A stretch of 64,000 nucleotides of DNA, taken from assembly GCF_018139145.2 (NCBI RefSeq), contig NC_059477.1:32467502-32531501 (forward strand). Reading direction: 5' to 3'. This document shows, piece after piece, positions 61,059-64,000 of the stretch. Within the stretch, counting starts at the first letter, position 1, and each line of letters begins with the position of its first letter. The notes beneath the pieces are model-generated. The model worked only from the letters and a program-made list of their open reading frames with translations, was not told where the DNA came from and made no database searches. Source of the DNA: Gymnogyps californianus (Eukaryota > Chordata > Aves > Accipitriformes > Cathartidae). The translations under genes were made by a program, and so were the position numbers.

Positions 61059-62374
61059 GCTCAGTTTTCTCTGGCTGTCTTTCACAACTCTTGACTTTTG
61101 CAAGTGGCCTGTACACCACATTTATAACGCAAGTTATGTTCTTTGATTTTTTTTTTCTTGTTATCTGGATGAGTTTCTAAGCAGTGCTCTCACTGCCTTC
61201 TCTGAGCCGTGCTGGTGACTAGAAGCTTGCTTTAACAAGATATGAGCAGAAACCTGAGTTTGATCTATGTAGGAAGTAGTCAAAGCAATATGAGATTATT
61301 GCATGGAAGAGGTGATGGTTAATGCAGAGCACTCGGGTATGGCTTTTGAAGCCCTGAGCCCTTCTTGTGGTTTTGAACCTTCTAAATGAATTTAGGGTGC
61401 AGAATATTCTCTAGGTCTTTGATTTGCAGCCACACAGAAGTAGAAAGAAGCACAAGTATTCAGCCTGGCTCTTCCTTCTCAACAGCTGGCACACAAATGG
61501 GGGTGCCCTAATTATGCAGAAAGCAAAAATACACCTGCAAAAGGCAGTCCTCATTTGAAATCTAGCCCTGTATGAAATGCAAGATGGAAAGGAAATCTGG
61601 TTTTATCAGTGCATTGGAAAAATGTGGAAATTAAGTCAGAGCAACTGCTCTTATATGTGCTGCTGTTCGTCTTTCACAGGAATAAAATTTAATATGAACA
61701 TGTTTATTATTACCTCATAAAGCCAAGCAGCATTTTAGAGTGGAGTAAGTGAATATCTTTGATGGATTGTTTTCCCCCGTTGGAGTGAAATCCCAGTGAA
61801 AACAGTAACATGTTTAAGGAGTCCTTTGGGAAGCAGAGGATGACGGGGCTGGAAAGCCTTCTGCTGTTTCACAGCGGTCTGTAAATAAGCTCACATCTCT
61901 CTTCTGACTCTTCGTGTATCTACCCACCTGGGAAGAGATTTATTTTTAGGACACTACCTATATTTATGTTACTGTCTCTGGAACTAGAAGCGGTTGTTGT
62001 ACTTACGGAATTTACTTTTGAAACTTTTTGAAACTGTGGACCTAAGTTAGAGTTGTCCTGTCCCTTTTTAGAGTTACTTGGATGTGAAAGTCCCAGTGTA
62101 TTTCACACCTCCAACGCTTACAGAGCAGGGTAGAGTGTGTGATGTGTGTGTGTGCCAGGGGGAGTTTTGCAGCTGAGAGCTGGAAGCACAGGAAGGCAGA
62201 TCCTGCTCTCGAGGCATGTAGGCTGCAGGGGCTGTATCTGCTCCTCCACCTGGGTGCTTCGCTCACAGTGAGGTTCTTCCGCGTTTTTTTTCTGATGGCA
62301 AAAAATCCGGTGACTGTACTTCTCTATCTCTCTGCTTGTAAGACTTAGGCATGGACACAGATCACTTTCAAGTT
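61059..62374. other. Single-copy non-coding DNA, no gene seen
   Basis: Ordinary AT-rich DNA. Frames of up to 105 codons at 62042-62435 overlap on both strands and are unrecognised. A short GT run lies at about 62139-62153. Confidence 0.6.
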
Positions 62375-62480
62375 TAAAGGGTAACTTCATTGACTTTAAT
62401 GGACACTGGCTCTTCACCATCCTTGATCTCTTCAAAACACTTTGAGATCTTCAAATGAAAAGTGCTAAAAAGGTGAACAG
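62375..62480 (+). mobile_element. L2/CR1-L3-type old LINE fragment
   Basis: TTCATTGACTTTAATGGAC and CAAAACACTTTGAGATCTTC followed by AAATGAAAAGTGCTAAA resemble 'cattgacttcaatgg' and the LINE tail 'aaagcactttgagatccttggatgaaaggcgctataaa'. The fragment is short and diverged. Confidence 0.5.
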
Positions 62481-63216
62481 CATTTTCCATCCTGCACATA
62501 CTAGAATTACCTGGTTTTTTCTGCTTAGTGATTTGAAGGGTTGGTTCTGTACCACTTGGTAGAAGAGCATCATGATCTGTTCCTGTCTGTACAGAAATAT
62601 AGGTAATTTGATTTAAAAAACCCAACACAAATAACCTTCACCATTAGTCATCAAAGGTGTTAATAAACAGAGCACATAAACATTACATTGACTGTGTGTC
62701 TCAAAGATTACAACTCCCGCAAGATAAGCTTCATTATAAGGATTGACCTGTCTCTCTGTGTGTTGAAATTTTTATGGAATTGTAGCAATGCCCTGAGCAA
62801 GGATTACATGGGGGAAGCAGCTTAAATTAGCTAGAGATTTAAAGATTTAAAAAAAAAAAAAAAAAGAGAGAGAGAGAGAAAGAAAAGCCAAACCCATTGC
62901 TGCAAGTTTCATGGGGGAAAAAAACCCCTTTATAAAAGGAGAAAATTTAACTAAAAGATTGGGCTTGGAGGCAGCAGCTGAATCAGACTTACAGTCTGAA
63001 GATCTAGGACACCCCTGCATCTCTTCAATCTGGATCACTTACCTGTTAGGAAAGGAATTTTTGTGCTGTAGATGGTTTACTATTGCTAAAGACACAGCTA
63101 ACATTCATGAAGCAACTGAAATGAAAGTGCTATAAAAAACCCCAAACATAAAAAAACAAAACAAAGAAATACCCAAAAAACAGTTTAGGGCAGCGAGGTG
63201 TCTTGCCCCAGCCCTT
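62481..63216. other. Single-copy non-coding DNA with a purine microsatellite
   Basis: No gene is seen. The A17-(GA)7 tract at 62849-62879 is listed separately. Frames near it have poly-Lys/Phe or Ser/Phe runs caused by the tract. Confidence 0.6.
62849..62879. repeat. A17 plus (GA)7 purine tract
   Basis: Seventeen A (62849-62865) followed by seven GA units (62866-62879) and an A/G tail. Polypurine DNA of this type is slippage-prone and can adopt triplex structure. Confidence 0.9.
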
Positions 63217-63240
63217 GCTGAAGGTCAGCTGAAGGTCAGC
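63217..63240. repeat. 11-bp tandem repeat, just over two copies
   Basis: GCTGAAGGTCA at 63217-63227 repeats at 63228-63238 and a third copy begins (GC). The duplication creates two AGGTCA hexamers 5 bp apart. Confidence 0.9.
63222..63238 (+). promoter_or_regulatory. Candidate DR5 nuclear-receptor site (RARE type)
   Basis: AGGTCA (63222-63227), spacer GCTGA, AGGTCA (63233-63238) is a perfect direct repeat of the consensus nuclear-receptor half-site with 5-bp spacing. DR5 is the classical layout bound by retinoic acid receptor/RXR heterodimers. A third AGGTCA lies at 63286-63291. The motif is exact, but it arises from a small tandem duplication and no target gene is in view, so function is an inference. 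Confidence 0.4.
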
Positions 63241-63499
63241 TTTGCTTGTGATGTTTTCACTTGTGTCTTGCTGCGCTCTCATACAAGGTCACTTTTCTGT
63301 TCAACCTCTCAGAGAGGTCCATCTCCTCCCAGCACATCTCTGTAGTGTAGAAGCTAGAGATGAAAATCTAGGTGGTCCTGTCCTCCACCTGTCCCTTGCA
63401 GAGTATTGGTCTTTGGTATAGTTATCATTTGCTACTTCATTATGTTAAAACTGGGTAAGAGGACACTGCTGGAGATGAAAGTAATTTGAAAGTGCTGTC
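63239..63499. other. Single-copy non-coding DNA
   Basis: Nothing is recognised beyond the extra AGGTCA at 63286-63291. Confidence 0.6.
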
Positions 63500-63570
63500 T
63501 TTCAAGGTGTTGAGTGTCCTTATGTCCATTACAGTCAGTGGGAGTTGATAGCACTTAGCACCTCATAGGA
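63500..63570 (+). mobile_element. Possible old amniote repeat fragment
   Basis: TCCATTACAGTCAGTGGGAG, TTGATAGCACTTAGCACCTC and ATAGGAGGCATTT follow the phrase 'tccattgacttcagtgggagttgagggcactcagcacctc' used by old amniote repeats. Same motif class as 58395-58465, same strand. Confidence 0.45.
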
Positions 63571-63654
63571 GGCATTTAACATCCCGGGGAGGGGGTTGAG
63601 CTGTACATTACAAAGCCCCTCAGGGAGGCACTCTGTCATGATTTATTTGTCTTT
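63571..63654. other. Short unassigned stretch between repeat relics
   Basis: It may belong to one repeat together with its two neighbours. CAAAGCCCCTCAGGGAGGC is the only notable phrase. Confidence 0.4.
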
Positions 63655-63692
63655 GAATCTCCAAAGTCCCCTATGGTGCTATATAAATAACA
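63655..63692 (+). mobile_element. L2/CR1-L3-type LINE 3' tail
   Basis: GAATCTCCAAAGTCCCCTATGG and GGTGCTATATAAATAACAAC (sharing the last GG) match the old LINE tail 'gatccctggatgaaaggtgctatataaataataac'. It probably ends the element that starts near 63500. Confidence 0.5.
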
Positions 63693-64000
63693 ACACGCTT
63701 CTGGAAATGCCATTCGCAGCCTTGCGTAGCTGACCCACTTATCATAAACATCTTAAACTTCTTTGCTACTGTTAGGCTTGAGGGTGCAATGTTTGTGCTC
63801 TCAGTATGCCGAGCAGGGGGGTGCTGGCAGAGATCTGGGGCACCCAGCCCAGCAACCTCTCCTTCAGCACCACGCTGCAAAGCAGCATGGGCCCAGGGGC
63901 TTCCCCTGCCCCGGCAGCATGCAAGTGCCTCACTTGTCATTAAAAGTTTAGCTGGAAACTAGTTTATTGAAGAGGTGACCTGCAAACACTGAAGAACAAA
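63693..64000. other. End of window, no gene seen
   Basis: A GC-rich patch at 63810-63920 gives open frames on both strands (89 codons minus, 62 codons plus) that are unrecognised. Nothing is supported. Confidence 0.55.

Noticed and set aside
60913..61180. Several mirrored open frames of 60-68 codons on both strands
   Set aside because: They are produced by the inverted repeat and the TA/CA-rich sequence. The near-identical peptides on opposite strands are the signature of the symmetry, not of genes.
1..64000. tRNA, snRNA, rRNA or well-known microRNA genes
   Set aside because: I looked by eye for B-box-like GGTTCGAATCC, U6-like starts and the mature sequences of several common microRNAs (let-7, miR-9, miR-124, miR-128, miR-137, miR-153) and found none. 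tRNAscan-SE and Infernal would be decisive.

Overview
This window reads as non-coding nuclear DNA of a bird, most likely from Neoaves. Three things point there. Two solo long terminal repeats (LTRs), at 5731-6851 and about 26064-26664, match LTR families of endogenous retrovirus L (ERVL) type that I recall as widespread in avian genomes. There are decayed CR1-like LINE fragments. There is also a scatter of very old amniote repeats (MIR/CORE-SINE, L2 or CR1-L3 type). The base composition is AT-rich with few CpGs. There are no operons, bacterial genes, phage genes or CRISPR arrays. The bird call rests on recognising repeat families from memory, not on a search.

I found no protein-coding gene, and no tRNA, rRNA or snRNA, that I can name. 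The open frames are short, often overlap on both strands, and translate to nothing I recognise. The longest lie inside the GC-rich LTR (up to 239 codons) or stand alone without family features (202 codons at 52154-52762). The window is therefore either a gene desert or part of a very long intron; the sequence alone does not decide. Two stretches look like possible exons by splice signals only (15190-15357 and 24411-24638).

Layout. 1-5.7 kb: AT-rich single-copy DNA with homopolymers. 5.73-6.85 kb: minus-strand solo LTR with a perfect 5-bp target duplication and an internal array of ten related units. 6.9-9.6 kb: single-copy DNA with a pair of adjacent hairpins near 8.0 kb. 9.6-26 kb: single-copy DNA with old CR1 and MIR pieces. 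26.06-26.66 kb: plus-strand solo LTR. 26.7-39.6 kb: single-copy DNA with several MIR-type relics, the clearest at 34.0-34.2 kb. 39.67-40.11 kb: a block that keeps many CpGs. 43.3 kb: CR1-like fragment. 46-58 kb: AT-rich DNA with homeodomain- and POU-type motifs, a 20-bp palindrome and short hairpins. 60.96-61.04 kb: a perfect 34-bp inverted repeat. 62.3-63.7 kb: several old repeat tails and a perfect direct repeat of two AGGTCA half-sites spaced by 5 bp.

No undescribed gene system is visible. The items most worth checking are the 34-bp inverted repeat, the DR5 nuclear-receptor motif, the paired hairpins at 8.0 kb, the CpG-keeping block at 39.7-40.1 kb and the two exon-like intervals.
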